NCBI RefSeq assembly: GCF_900109705.1
Contig: NZ_FOAI01000001.1
Coordinates: 372,001 to 436,000, forward strand
Direction: 5' to 3'
Length of the DNA stretch: 64,000 bases
From: Roseivivax marinus
GTDB lineage: Bacteria > Pseudomonadota > Alphaproteobacteria > Rhodobacterales > Rhodobacteraceae
Both the position numbers and the translations under genes were made by a program. The notes under the pieces are model-generated. The model saw only the letters and a program-made list of their open reading frames with translations. It was not told where the DNA came from and made no database searches. Positions 25,087 to 34,390 of the stretch are shown here, piece after piece. The stretch's first letter is position 1. Every line of letters begins with the position of its first letter.

Positions 25087-25139
25087 TGTCAACCTGACAC
25101 GACATGCGCGGAGGTCAGCCGATGTCACGGGATCGTGAC
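25087..25139. promoter_or_regulatory. Two inverted repeats between the porin and purA
   Basis: TGTCA-ACC-TGACA (25087-25099) and GTCACG-GGAT-CGTGAC (25124-25139) lie in the divergent region, 55-107 bases upstream of the porin start. Both contain the GTCA element, so one regulator might bind both. The first faintly resembles a Pho box but lacks the direct-repeat structure. Regulator unknown. Confidence 0.35.
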
Positions 25140-25267
25140 GGCCGCGAGGCTGATTTTCGTCCGGGTCGATCCGACGCGCACAGAAAGCAGGATCTGCGAA
25201 AGTGGTTTTCCCGCCCGGCGCGCATCTGTAAGGAAGGCGCGTTTGACGACATCGAAGCGAGGCAGTG

Positions 25268-26559
<1,292 letters not shown>

Positions 26560-26560
<1 letters not shown>

Positions 26561-26781
26561 TGCCTGAGCTGTCCCACAAGACCCGCCGGCGGTTGTCGCT
26601 GCTGGTTCTGATCGTCGGCCTGCCGGTCTACATCGTCGTCGCCTCGACGATCGTGACGCTGTTCGAGCGGCCGCCGATCCTTGTGGAACTGGCGATCTAC
26701 GTGGCTCTGGGCGTGCTCTGGGCATTCCCGCTGCGCTTCGTGTTCAAGGGAGTGGGCCGCGAGGCCCCTCCCGAGGAGTAA
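26560..26781 (+). CDS. DUF2842 small membrane protein
   Basis: A 73-residue protein with two hydrophobic helices and a basic N-terminus (SHKTRRRLSLL). Matches the DUF2842 family found in alphaproteobacteria, often next to purA. Role unknown. Translationally coupled to purA. Confidence 0.85.
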
Positions 26782-26941
26782 CGCGCCTCCCGCGCGGTGC
26801 TTGACACCCCCCGGCGAAGATCTCACCAACCAAGGCATGTTACGGTGCCGCCGTGGCACCACGGCGCCGTGTGCCCGTCCCGAGAAGGCCGGGCGATCCG
26901 CGTGCCCCGGACCCGCGGCACGCATCACTTGGGAGGACACC

Positions 26942-27958
26942 ATGACGAATTTCACCCGACGCGGCGCCCTTGCGCTCGCCGCAGCTCTCGCGGCCGGTCC
27001 CGCGCTGGCACAGGACAGTGAGGACCTGACCGAGGTCAGCGTCGGCGCGCTGCGTTTCACCAGCCACGCGCCCAGCTTCATCGCCGCCGAGCGCGGCTAC
27101 TTCGAGGATGCGGGCCTCGACGTGTCCTTCGAATTCTTCCAGGCGGCCCAGCCGATGGCCATCGCGATCGCCTCGGGCGATGCGGATTACGGCGTGACCG
27201 CGATCACCGGCGGCCTGATCTCGCTGGCGCAGAAGGGCGCGGCCAAGGTCATCGGCGGCGCGCTGTCCGAGGAGCCGGGTATCGACGGCCAGAAAATCCT
27301 CGCCTCGACGCAGGCCTACGAGGACGGTCTGACCGATCCCTCGCAGCTCGACGGGCGCAGCTGGGGTGTCACGCAGGCGGGCTCGTCCTTCCACTACATG
27401 GGGTCGCGCATCGCCGAGGCCGAGGGCGCCGAGCTGACATTCCGCCCGCTCCAGAAGGTCCCTGCGGTGATCGGCGCGCTCAAGACCGGCCAGATCGACG
27501 CGTGGTCCATCGTGCCGCACATCGCGAAGCCGCTGGCCGGGGCGGGTGCAGTGCAGGTGATTGGCAACGTCTCGGACTACCTGCCGAACTACCAGGTGAC
27601 CACGCTCTTCACCTCGACCGACACCGCGGAGAACGAGCGTGAGCAGACCGAGGCCTTCATCGAGGCGTTCTCACGCGGGGCGGCCGACTTCAACGCGGCG
27701 CTCGTCGACAAGACCGCTTCGGACTCGGAAGTGGACGAGATCATCTCGATCATCGCGGGCTACGTCTATCCCGACCGCCCGGTCGAGGACGCGCGCGACG
27801 CCATCGTCAACGGCGCCATGCGCGTGAACCTCGATGGCGCGCTCAACGAGGAGTCGGTCCGCGATCAGCTCGACTGGTTCAAGTCCGAGGGTCTCGTCGA
27901 CGAGGGCGTGACCTACGAAACGCTGGTGGACGACAGCTACGCCGGCGGCAATTCCTGA
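26942..27958 (+). CDS. ABC transporter substrate-binding protein, SsuA/THI5-like
   Basis: A 338-residue exported protein (signal peptide with an RR pair: MTNFTRRGALALAAALAAGPALA). The mature part carries SHAPSFIAAERGYFEDAGLDV, the NMT1/SsuA signature used for sulfonates, nitrate, taurine or the thiamine pyrimidine precursor. Ligand cannot be fixed. GGGAGG sits 9 bases before the ATG. First gene of a three-gene importer. A TTGACA box lies about 120 bases upstream, but no TPP riboswitch core is seen. Confidence 0.88.
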   Translation: MTNFTRRGALALAAALAAGPALAQDSEDLTEVSVGALRFTSHAPSFIAAERGYFEDAGLDVSFEFFQAAQPMAIAIASGDADYGVTAITGGLISLAQKGAAKVIGGALSEEPGIDGQKILASTQAYEDGLTDPSQLDGRSWGVTQAGSSFHYMGSRIAEAEGAELTFRPLQKVPAVIGALKTGQIDAWSIVPHIAKPLAGAGAVQVIGNVSDYLPNYQVTTLFTSTDTAENEREQTEAFIEAFSRGAADFNAALVDKTASDSEVDEIISIIAGYVYPDRPVEDARDAIVNGAMRVNLDGALNEESVRDQLDWFKSEGLVDEGVTYETLVDDSYAGGNS

Positions 27959-27990
27959 CCATCGCGGCGGGGGCGGCGACGCCCCTGCCC

Positions 27991-28776
27991 ATGACTGCCG
28001 AGGCGCCGATGGACCTCCGACTGAACTCGATCTCCCACCGCTACGACGATCTCGAGGTCCTGCGGGACATTTCCCTCGACATTCCGGCAGGGCGGATCGT
28101 GTGCATCGTCGGGCCATCCGGCTGCGGCAAGTCCACGCTGTTGCGCTTCATCGGAGGGCTCGAAAAGCCGACACGCGGAGAGGTTCTGCAGATCGGCGAG
28201 GCGCCCGCCGACAGCCTCAACCCGCTGACCTACGTCTTCCAGGATTTCGCCCTGCTGCCCTGGCGCACGGTCGAGGGGAACATTTCGCTGGTCCTGAACG
28301 ACCACGGCGTGCGCGGCCGCGAGGCAGAAGAGATCATCGCCGACGTGCTCGCGCGCACTAAGCTGTCCGAGTTCCGCACCGCGTGGCCGCGGCAGTTGTC
28401 GGGCGGCATGAAGCAGCGTGTGGCCATCGCCCGCGCGCTGGCCGTGAACCCCGCCGCGCTGCTGATGGACGAACCCCTCTCGGCCCTCGACAGCCAGACC
28501 CGCGAGCTTCTCATGGACGACCTCGTGGGGCTTTGGACCCGCGCGCCGTTCACCGCGGTCTACGTCACCCACAACCTGTCCGAGGCGGTGCGCCTCGGGC
28601 ATCGGATCGTGGTGCTGTCGCGGCGACCCGGCGAAATCCGCGAAATCGTGGAGATCGACTCCCCGCTGGCCGGTCGCGACCTCGCCGAACCGGAACTCGA
28701 CGCGCGGCAAAAGCACCTCTGGGCGCTCATGCGCGCCGAGGCCGAGGCCGCCGACAAGGAACTTGCCCATGGCTGA
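27991..28776 (+). CDS. ABC transporter ATP-binding protein (SsuB/TauB type)
   Basis: A 261-residue ATPase. Walker A GPSGCGKSTLLRF, Q-loop VFQDFALLPW, signature LSGGMKQRVAIARAL, Walker B LLMDEPLSALD, H-loop YVTHNL. The FQDFALLPWRTV stretch is typical of nitrate/sulfonate/taurine importers. Starts 32 bases after the binding-protein gene and overlaps the permease gene by 8 bases. Confidence 0.93.
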   Translation: MTAEAPMDLRLNSISHRYDDLEVLRDISLDIPAGRIVCIVGPSGCGKSTLLRFIGGLEKPTRGEVLQIGEAPADSLNPLTYVFQDFALLPWRTVEGNISLVLNDHGVRGREAEEIIADVLARTKLSEFRTAWPRQLSGGMKQRVAIARALAVNPAALLMDEPLSALDSQTRELLMDDLVGLWTRAPFTAVYVTHNLSEAVRLGHRIVVLSRRPGEIREIVEIDSPLAGRDLAEPELDARQKHLWALMRAEAEAADKELAHG

Positions 28777-29608
28777 CGGCAGCCTGACCTCGCCCGGCGG
28801 GATCGCCACCGGAGACCGCCCCGAGGCTCGCCCGGTCCGTTTTCGCGGCGGCGGCTTCAACCCCACCTCGCCGCGCTGGGTCGGGGCGGCCGTCTTCGTG
28901 GTGCTGATCGCGTTCCTCGAATGGGGCACGCGCGCCGGCGTGATCTCGAACCTGACCATGCCGCGGCCATCGGACGTGTTCGCGACGCTGGTCGACCTCG
29001 CCCGCAGCGGCATGCTCTGGACCCACCTCGTGCCGTCCCTGACCCGCCTCGCGGTAGGCAGCGCGCTGGGTACGCTCGCTGGCATCTTCGTGGGCGTGAT
29101 GATCGGGCTCTTCTCGGTGGCGCGCGCCGGCCTGGTGCCGCTGGTCGCGGCGCTGTTTCCGATCCCCAAGATCGCGCTTCTGCCGCTTTTCGTGATCTGG
29201 TTCGGCATCGACGAGGCGTCGAAATACGCGCTGATCGCCTTCGGGACGTTCACGCCCACGGTGGTCGCGACCTATGGCGCCGTGGACACCGTTGACCGGA
29301 CGCTGATCCGCATGGGCCAGAGCTTCGGGCTGAAATGGCACACCATCGTGCTGCGGATCGTGCTGCCCGGCGCGATGCCGGGGATCCTGTCGGGCCTGCG
29401 CGTCAGCCTCGCCATCGCCATCATACTGCTCGTCGCGGCAGAGATGCTGGGCGCGGAATACGGGATCGGCGCCTATATCCTGCAGGCCGGTTCGCTCTAC
29501 GACCTCGAGCGTCTTTTCGCAGGCGTGGCGATCCTGTCGCTTCTCGGTGTGCTGGTGAGCGCGGCCATCGGGCGGATCGAAGCGCGCCTCCTGCGCTGGC
29601 GGGGATAG
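28769..29608 (+). CDS. ABC transporter permease (SsuC/TauC type)
   Basis: A 279-residue inner-membrane permease with about six helices after a 35-residue hydrophilic N-terminus. The EAA-like loop is MGQSFGLKWHTIVLRIVLPGAMPGILSG, consistent with the BPD family. Together with the two preceding genes it makes a complete importer. The ATG at 28769 lies inside the last codons of the ATPase gene. Confidence 0.92.
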   Translation: MADGSLTSPGGIATGDRPEARPVRFRGGGFNPTSPRWVGAAVFVVLIAFLEWGTRAGVISNLTMPRPSDVFATLVDLARSGMLWTHLVPSLTRLAVGSALGTLAGIFVGVMIGLFSVARAGLVPLVAALFPIPKIALLPLFVIWFGIDEASKYALIAFGTFTPTVVATYGAVDTVDRTLIRMGQSFGLKWHTIVLRIVLPGAMPGILSGLRVSLAIAIILLVAAEMLGAEYGIGAYILQAGSLYDLERLFAGVAILSLLGVLVSAAIGRIEARLLRWRG

Positions 29609-29703
29609 GCCGCGCGGAGGTCTGAGGCGGCCGCCGGGTCAGGAGTGACCGGGTCGCCGATGGGCATTGTCCCTTCCGGAGCATGCGGTTGTCCCCCGGA
29701 AAC

Positions 29704-29738
29704 GAAATCGGGGCGCCCCGGCCGGGACGCCCCGTTTC
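29704..29738. terminator. Bidirectional terminator
   Basis: CGGGGCG (29709-29715) pairs with CGCCCCG (29728-29734), flanked by GAAAT and TTTC so that short T-runs occur on both strands. It lies between the convergent permease gene and the acidic-protein gene. Confidence 0.65.
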
Positions 29739-29759
29739 GGGACCGTCATGCTGCCGGTA

Positions 29760-32318
29760 TCAGCCGGCGGCACGCTTGGGACGGAAGCCGATGCGGTCGG
29801 AGGCGGTGAAGCGACCGCCTTCGATCTTTGCGATCTTGCCCTCGCGCAGCAGTTGGCCGAACGAGCGCAGCCGATCTTCGCGGCTGGTGTCTGCGGGCTC
29901 GGCCTCGCGCAGCATGGTCATGAGCTGCGGGCGCGAGAATTGCGGACGCTGCTCGACGAAGGACAGATAGGCCGCCGCAGCCTCCAGCAGCTCCGAAAGG
30001 TCGTGCGCGCCGACCTTGGCGGCGTAGTCGGCAAAGCTCGGGCCGTCGGCGGCGGGCGCTTCGGTCGCCTCGACCGCGTCGCGATGGATACGGCGCGGAC
30101 GAACGGCCTCGGCGGCCTCGGCCTCTTCGGCATTCACGCGCTGCTCGGCCACCAGCTTGAGCGGGGCTGGCCGCGCCGGGCTAGGACGCTGGCTGCGCGT
30201 TGCGGTTTCCGGAGCGTCGGCGACCGGCTGGGGCCGGCGCGGCCGCACGACGGTGGCCAGATCCTCGCGATAAGGTTCGGTCGCGGCGCTGTCATCCTTG
30301 CGCTTGCCCAGCAAGCGGTCGGCGCGGGTCGCGGCGACGGCGGCCCGCAGGTGCGCGATGGCCGAACGCCGGCGGTTGCCCTCGGGCTCGCGGAACTCGC
30401 GGTCGGTCTCGTCCATGAGGCGCGAGACGGCGGGTTCGTCCTCCTCGACCTTCTGCTCGGTGAGCATGGCGCGTGCCGGGCTCGACATCTTGACCGCGCG
30501 GCGGGCCTGCTCGTAGCGGGCGGCGTCCTCGCGAAGCGCCTCGTCGTCATCCTCGAAGCTGTCGTCGTGCTCGAGCGGCCTGCGGGCAGCGGGAGCGACC
30601 TCTTCGTCGTCCTCGTCCGGACCGAAATCGGCATCGGCGAAGGCGGCGTCGAGCTCGCGGCCGAACGCCTCGTCGTCGTCGGCATCGTCCTCGGAGGTAT
30701 CGTCGTCCTGATCTTCCGTGGCCTCGTCCTCTGCCACGTCGTCCCAGTCTTCCTCCTCGTCGAACGCGTCCTCGTCGCTTTCGTCTGTCGCCAGGGCATC
30801 GGCACCGAGAAGGTAGGCGCCGGGCGCCGCTTCCGCCTCGTCGTCGTCCTCGTCGGGATCGGCCTCGGCGACGACCGGCTCGGGCGCATCGTCGCCTTCC
30901 GCGCTGTCGTCCTCGCCGGCAAGCTCCGCGCGAAGGGCGGCAAGCTCGCGGGCCAGGTCGTCCTCGTCCTCGTCGCTCAGGCTGCTGTCGCCCGGCGCGG
31001 GCGCTGTCGTTTCTGCCTGTGGCGCCTCGTCCTCGTCTTCTTCGAGCGCGCCGGACGCGACCACGGCATCGAAGTCGGCCTGTTTCACGCGCAGCACGCG
31101 GGGCGCTTCGGATGCAGCCTCGGGCAGGGTGTCGCCCTCGTCCTCGGCAGTTTCCTCCGATGCGACCTCGGCCTCGGTGTCGTCCTCGGCGAGATTCGCT
31201 TGGGCGTCGTGCTCGACGTCCACCTCGTCCTCGGGCGTGTCGGCGACTGCCTCGCTCTCGACCGTGTCCGAGAGGTCATCGGCCTCGTCCTCGGCGACGG
31301 CGGCATCCTCCGTTTCGCCGGTCTCTGCGGCGAAGAGGTTCTCGTCCTCGTCTTCTGCCTCGGCGGCAACAAGGTCGTCCCGCTCCTCGTCGGCGCTACG
31401 CTCTTCGGCGAGGTCGCTGAGGAAAGCAGCCAGCGAATCGTCGTCGCCGAGGTCGATGTCGGCTTCGTCGTCGTATTGCTCGACCCGCGGCGTGGGAGCC
31501 GCGGCGGCCGCAGCCGTCGCGGCGGCGCCGCCGGCGACCACGGCCCGGATCCGGGCGAGCTTGTCGCTGACGCTGGCATGGGTCTCGGTGGGTGCGGGGG
31601 CGATCGTCGCGGTCTTCGGGGCCTCGGCGACCGGTGCGGGCGCGGGAGCCTCGGTGACGGCGATGTCATCCTCGGCCACGTCCGGCGAGCCGGTTTCAGC
31701 CGCGTCCGCGATGGCGGGAGCTGCCGGGGCATCGGTGGGGGCGGCGGTCGCCTGCGGCGCATTGGCCTCGTCCGCGTCAGGCGGGAAGAACCCCGAGGCC
31801 GTGGCCAGCGGATCGAGCGGCGTCGCGCTGTCGCGATCAACCGGCGCGGCCTCGGCGCGGGTGTCCGGGGCAGGGGCGTCGGCAACCGTAGGTGCAACGG
31901 TCGGAGCGGGCGCTTTCGTTTCGACGGGGGCCGCCGCCGTGGGGGCAGGTGCGGCTTGCGCGGGTTGGGGGGCGGTCGCCTGTCCGGGGGCCGGAGTCGC
32001 GGCGGCCTGCGGCGGTGCCATCGGCGCCGGGGTCGTATGGGCCCCGGAGGCGGCCGCCGCGGCGAGCGAGGGCCGCAGAACGAAACCGCCGTCCTCAAGC
32101 CGCGCATCGACCCGCCGCGAAATCTCGCGCTCCGCGATTCGTGCCAGCATGTCCGCGTCGGGCGTCGGCGGTTCGGCTCCGAAATACCGGTCGTCCTGTG
32201 CGAGGTCGCGGAAGTACTCGGCGATCGCCTTCATGGTGTCGAACGAGTCGTCAAAGCCCTCCAGCGTGCAGGAGAACGTCCCGTACGAGACCGTAAGGAT
32301 TTTGCTCGAACTCACCAT
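29760..32318 (-). CDS. Large acidic, largely disordered protein conserved in Rhodobacterales
   Basis: An 852-residue protein. The first 80 residues are an ordered block ([19 protein letters not shown], then [17 protein letters not shown]). Residues about 85-600 are low complexity, dominated by Ala, Pro, Asp and Glu, with long Asp/Glu runs. A basic patch ([17 protein letters not shown]) and an ordered end of about 95 residues with [20 protein letters not shown] and a winged-helix-like IAKIEGGRF follow. No signal peptide, membrane helix or catalytic motif. I recognise the N-terminus as conserved in roseobacters; function unknown. Divergent from thiamine pyrophosphokinase. Confidence 0.8.
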   Translation of the reverse strand: MVSSSKILTVSYGTFSCTLEGFDDSFDTMKAIAEYFRDLAQDDRYFGAEPPTPDADMLARIAEREISRRVDARLEDGGFVLRPSLAAAAASGAHTTPAPMAPPQAAATPAPGQATAPQPAQAAPAPTAAAPVETKAPAPTVAPTVADAPAPDTRAEAAPVDRDSATPLDPLATASGFFPPDADEANAPQATAAPTDAPAAPAIADAAETGSPDVAEDDIAVTEAPAPAPVAEAPKTATIAPAPTETHASVSDKLARIRAVVAGGAAATAAAAAAPTPRVEQYDDEADIDLGDDDSLAAFLSDLAEERSADEERDDLVAAEAEDEDENLFAAETGETEDAAVAEDEADDLSDTVESEAVADTPEDEVDVEHDAQANLAEDDTEAEVASEETAEDEGDTLPEAASEAPRVLRVKQADFDAVVASGALEEDEDEAPQAETTAPAPGDSSLSDEDEDDLARELAALRAELAGEDDSAEGDDAPEPVVAEADPDEDDDEAEAAPGAYLLGADALATDESDEDAFDEEEDWDDVAEDEATEDQDDDTSEDDADDDEAFGRELDAAFADADFGPDEDDEEVAPAARRPLEHDDSFEDDDEALREDAARYEQARRAVKMSSPARAMLTEQKVEEDEPAVSRLMDETDREFREPEGNRRRSAIAHLRAAVAATRADRLLGKRKDDSAATEPYREDLATVVRPRRPQPVADAPETATRSQRPSPARPAPLKLVAEQRVNAEEAEAAEAVRPRRIHRDAVEATEAPAADGPSFADYAAKVGAHDLSELLEAAAAYLSFVEQRPQFSRPQLMTMLREAEPADTSREDRLRSFGQLLREGKIAKIEGGRFTASDRIGFRPKRAAG

Positions 32319-32456
32319 ATCCAGCTCACTCTCATCCGTGTCGCAACAAAGCGTTTACCATCGTCCTCGGGACGAAAGCGGACCGACTCTGTGCCCGTCA
32401 CCGTATCATTTCATGACTTCATTGTGTTCCCGTTCGCTGAACGCCATCACGATGGA

Positions 32457-33146
32457 ATGATGGAATCTTTGCTCAGACGGGCCGGACCGGCGCTTCTCGT
32501 GGGCGGCGGTGCGGTGGATCCGGGCCGCCTCGCGCGGGCTGCGCGGGACGCGGCCGGCGTGGCGGCGGCCGACAGCGGCGCGGACACATTGCTGGCAGCG
32601 GGTATCGTCCCGGACGCGGTGATCGGCGACATGGACTCGATCTCCGGGGCCGCCCGCGCCGCGCTGCCGCCGGGGGTTCTGCACGAGATCGCCGAACAGG
32701 ACAGCACCGACTTCGACAAGGCGCTGCGCCACATCGAGGCGCCGCTGGTGATCGGCCACGGATTTCTCGGTGCGCGCATGGATCACGCGCTGGCGGTGCT
32801 CTCGGTGCTGGCGCGCTACCCCGAGCGGACGTGCCTGCTGGAGGGGCCGGAGGACGCCGTCGCGCTCCTGCCGCCCGAGATCACGCTCGATCTCGCGCCG
32901 GGCACGCGGGTGTCGCTCTGGCCGCTCGGTCCGGTGACCGGACGCTCGGAAGGGCTGCGCTGGCCGATCGACGGGCTGTCGTTTGCCCCCGACGCGACCG
33001 TCGGCACCTCGAACGAGGCGACGGGGCCGGTGCGCCTCCGGATCGACGCGCCCCGGATGCTGGTCATTCTGCCGGTGGCGGAGGCGGAAGCGTTGCGGCA
33101 CGGACTTGCCGCGCGGCCCGCGACGTGGCCCGCTCGCGCAGGATGA
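32457..33146 (+). CDS. Thiamine pyrophosphokinase
   Basis: About 229 residues; transfers pyrophosphate from ATP to thiamine to make TPP. Family motifs are AAADSGADTLLAAGIVPDAV, IGDMDSI and DSTDFDKALRHI. Two ATG codons in tandem (32457 and 32460) are both possible starts. The upstream in-frame open stretch is antisense to the acidic gene and is not part of this gene. The 3' end overlaps the convergent DMT gene by 83 bases. Confidence 0.9.
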   Translation: MMESLLRRAGPALLVGGGAVDPGRLARAARDAAGVAAADSGADTLLAAGIVPDAVIGDMDSISGAARAALPPGVLHEIAEQDSTDFDKALRHIEAPLVIGHGFLGARMDHALAVLSVLARYPERTCLLEGPEDAVALLPPEITLDLAPGTRVSLWPLGPVTGRSEGLRWPIDGLSFAPDATVGTSNEATGPVRLRIDAPRMLVILPVAEAEALRHGLAARPATWPARAG

Positions 33147-33993
33147 CGTAAAGGCCCGCGGCCATGGTCACCGCGATCCCCGCGGCCGCCATGCCATCGG
33201 GCAGGTCGCCGAAAAGCGCCCAGCCGTAGAAAGTGGCGAAAGGGATCTCGAGATACTGCATTGGCGCGAGCGTCGCCCCCGGGGCGAAGCGCAGCGACCA
33301 CGTCATCAGCAGGTGGCCGACCGTGCCCAGCAGGCCCATCGCCAGCACGATGCCCCAGACGCCGGTCGGTGCGCTCCAGTCGAGCGTGCCCGGGGGGCCG
33401 AAGATCAGCACCGGCGCAAGGGCGACCACGGCCATGCCCGCCGACACGGCCTGCATCCCCACCGGATCGACCTCGCGCGCGATGGTGCGCGTGGTCAGCA
33501 TGAAGGCGGCGAAGGTCACCGCCACCCCAAGAGGCAGGAGCGCCGCCGCGCCGACCTCCTGGAAGGCGGGCCGGATCACCATGAGCACGCCGGCGAATCC
33601 CACCGCGCAGGCGGCGATGCGGCGCGGACCGACCTCTTCGCCCAGGAGGAGCCAGCCCAGAAGCAGCAGGATGAAGGGCATCACGAAGGCGATGGCGATG
33701 GCGTCGGCCAGCGGAAGCACCCTCAGCGCCGAGAACATGAAGCCGATCCCGGCGATGTGGAACACAGTCCTCAGCGCGATCCGTGCCATCACCCCGCGCG
33801 GATAGCGCCAGTCCCGCCCGCTGGCGGCCACCAGCGGGGCGAGGATCGCCGCCTGGATCGCGAAGCGCAGGAACACGAGCTGCACCAGAGGCACGCGGTC
33901 CCCGACGATCTTCGCCAGAGCGTCGCCGAACGGGGCGAGCGCGCAGAAGCCGAGCATCAGAAGGATGCCGAGAGGAGGATTGTCGCGGGACAT
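33064..33993 (-). CDS. EamA/DMT-superfamily exporter
   Basis: A 309-residue membrane protein of ten helices in two EamA repeats (GILLMLGFCALAPFGDALAK in the first, GVAVTFAAFMLTTRTIAREV at the start of the second). Probably exports a small metabolite; substrate unknown. The ATG at 33991-33993 is set by the first helix. The C-terminus (RERATSRAARQVRAATLPPPPPAE) is encoded antisense to the last 27 codons of thiamine pyrophosphokinase. Confidence 0.87.
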   Translation of the reverse strand: MSRDNPPLGILLMLGFCALAPFGDALAKIVGDRVPLVQLVFLRFAIQAAILAPLVAASGRDWRYPRGVMARIALRTVFHIAGIGFMFSALRVLPLADAIAIAFVMPFILLLLGWLLLGEEVGPRRIAACAVGFAGVLMVIRPAFQEVGAAALLPLGVAVTFAAFMLTTRTIAREVDPVGMQAVSAGMAVVALAPVLIFGPPGTLDWSAPTGVWGIVLAMGLLGTVGHLLMTWSLRFAPGATLAPMQYLEIPFATFYGWALFGDLPDGMAAAGIAVTMAAGLYVILRERATSRAARQVRAATLPPPPPAE

Positions 33994-34143
33994 GCTGCCG
34001 GACGTTAGGGGCATCCCGCGCGAAACGCCATGAGCGGCGCTCCGCCGCCGGTGCGAAGGCGTCAGGGAACGCACCCCCCGGGGTCGGTGTTTGATCCGTG
34101 AAAGGCGAGCGGAGGGCTCGCACACGTAATCGGAGGAAGACCC

Positions 34144-34305
34144 ATGTCGCTTGGAAATATCGTCCGCCGCGCCGTCTCCACCTACACCCGGAGCAAGCGT
34201 CGCACCACTGCAACGCCCACGCGCAACCGCCCGGTGCGTCGTCGCACCAGCGCCGAGGGCCAGGCCCTGAAAGGTGCCCTGCGCTTCGCCAAGAAGAAGC
34301 TCTGA
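34144..34305 (+). CDS. Small basic protein, 53 residues
   Basis: ATG 34144 follows GGAGGA at 6 bases. The product (MSLGNIVRRAVSTYTRSKRR ... ALKGALRFAKKKL) has about 17 Arg/Lys and almost no acidic residues, with no membrane segment. A strong terminator follows 24 bases after the stop. Ribosome site, codon use and terminator together support a real gene. The charge suggests nucleic-acid or membrane-surface binding; function unknown. Confidence 0.72.
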   Translation: MSLGNIVRRAVSTYTRSKRRTTATPTRNRPVRRRTSAEGQALKGALRFAKKKL

Positions 34306-34328
34306 GCCTGACGGCCAAGCGGAAACGC

Positions 34329-34360
34329 AAAAGGCCCGCAGCGACGCTGCGGGCCTTTTT
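34329..34360. terminator. Strong intrinsic terminator
   Basis: AAAAGGCCCGCAGC-GAC-GCTGCGGGCCTTTT is a perfect stem with A- and T-runs on both sides. It serves the small basic gene (plus) and ettA (minus). Confidence 0.92.
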
Positions 34361-34390
34361 CATGTCTGCGGGGGCGGTGCGCGGCCCGGC

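Noticed and set aside
26782-26941. TPP riboswitch or other leader before the SsuA/THI5-like importer
   Set aside because: The conserved CUGAGA and ACCUGA elements are absent; thiamine-precursor transport therefore cannot be claimed.
29667-32456. Long plus-strand open frame antisense to the acidic gene, in frame with thiamine pyrophosphokinase
   Set aside because: Open only because the opposite strand is rich in GAC/GAG/GCG codons. The kinase begins at the ATG pair 32457/32460; the extension has no domain.
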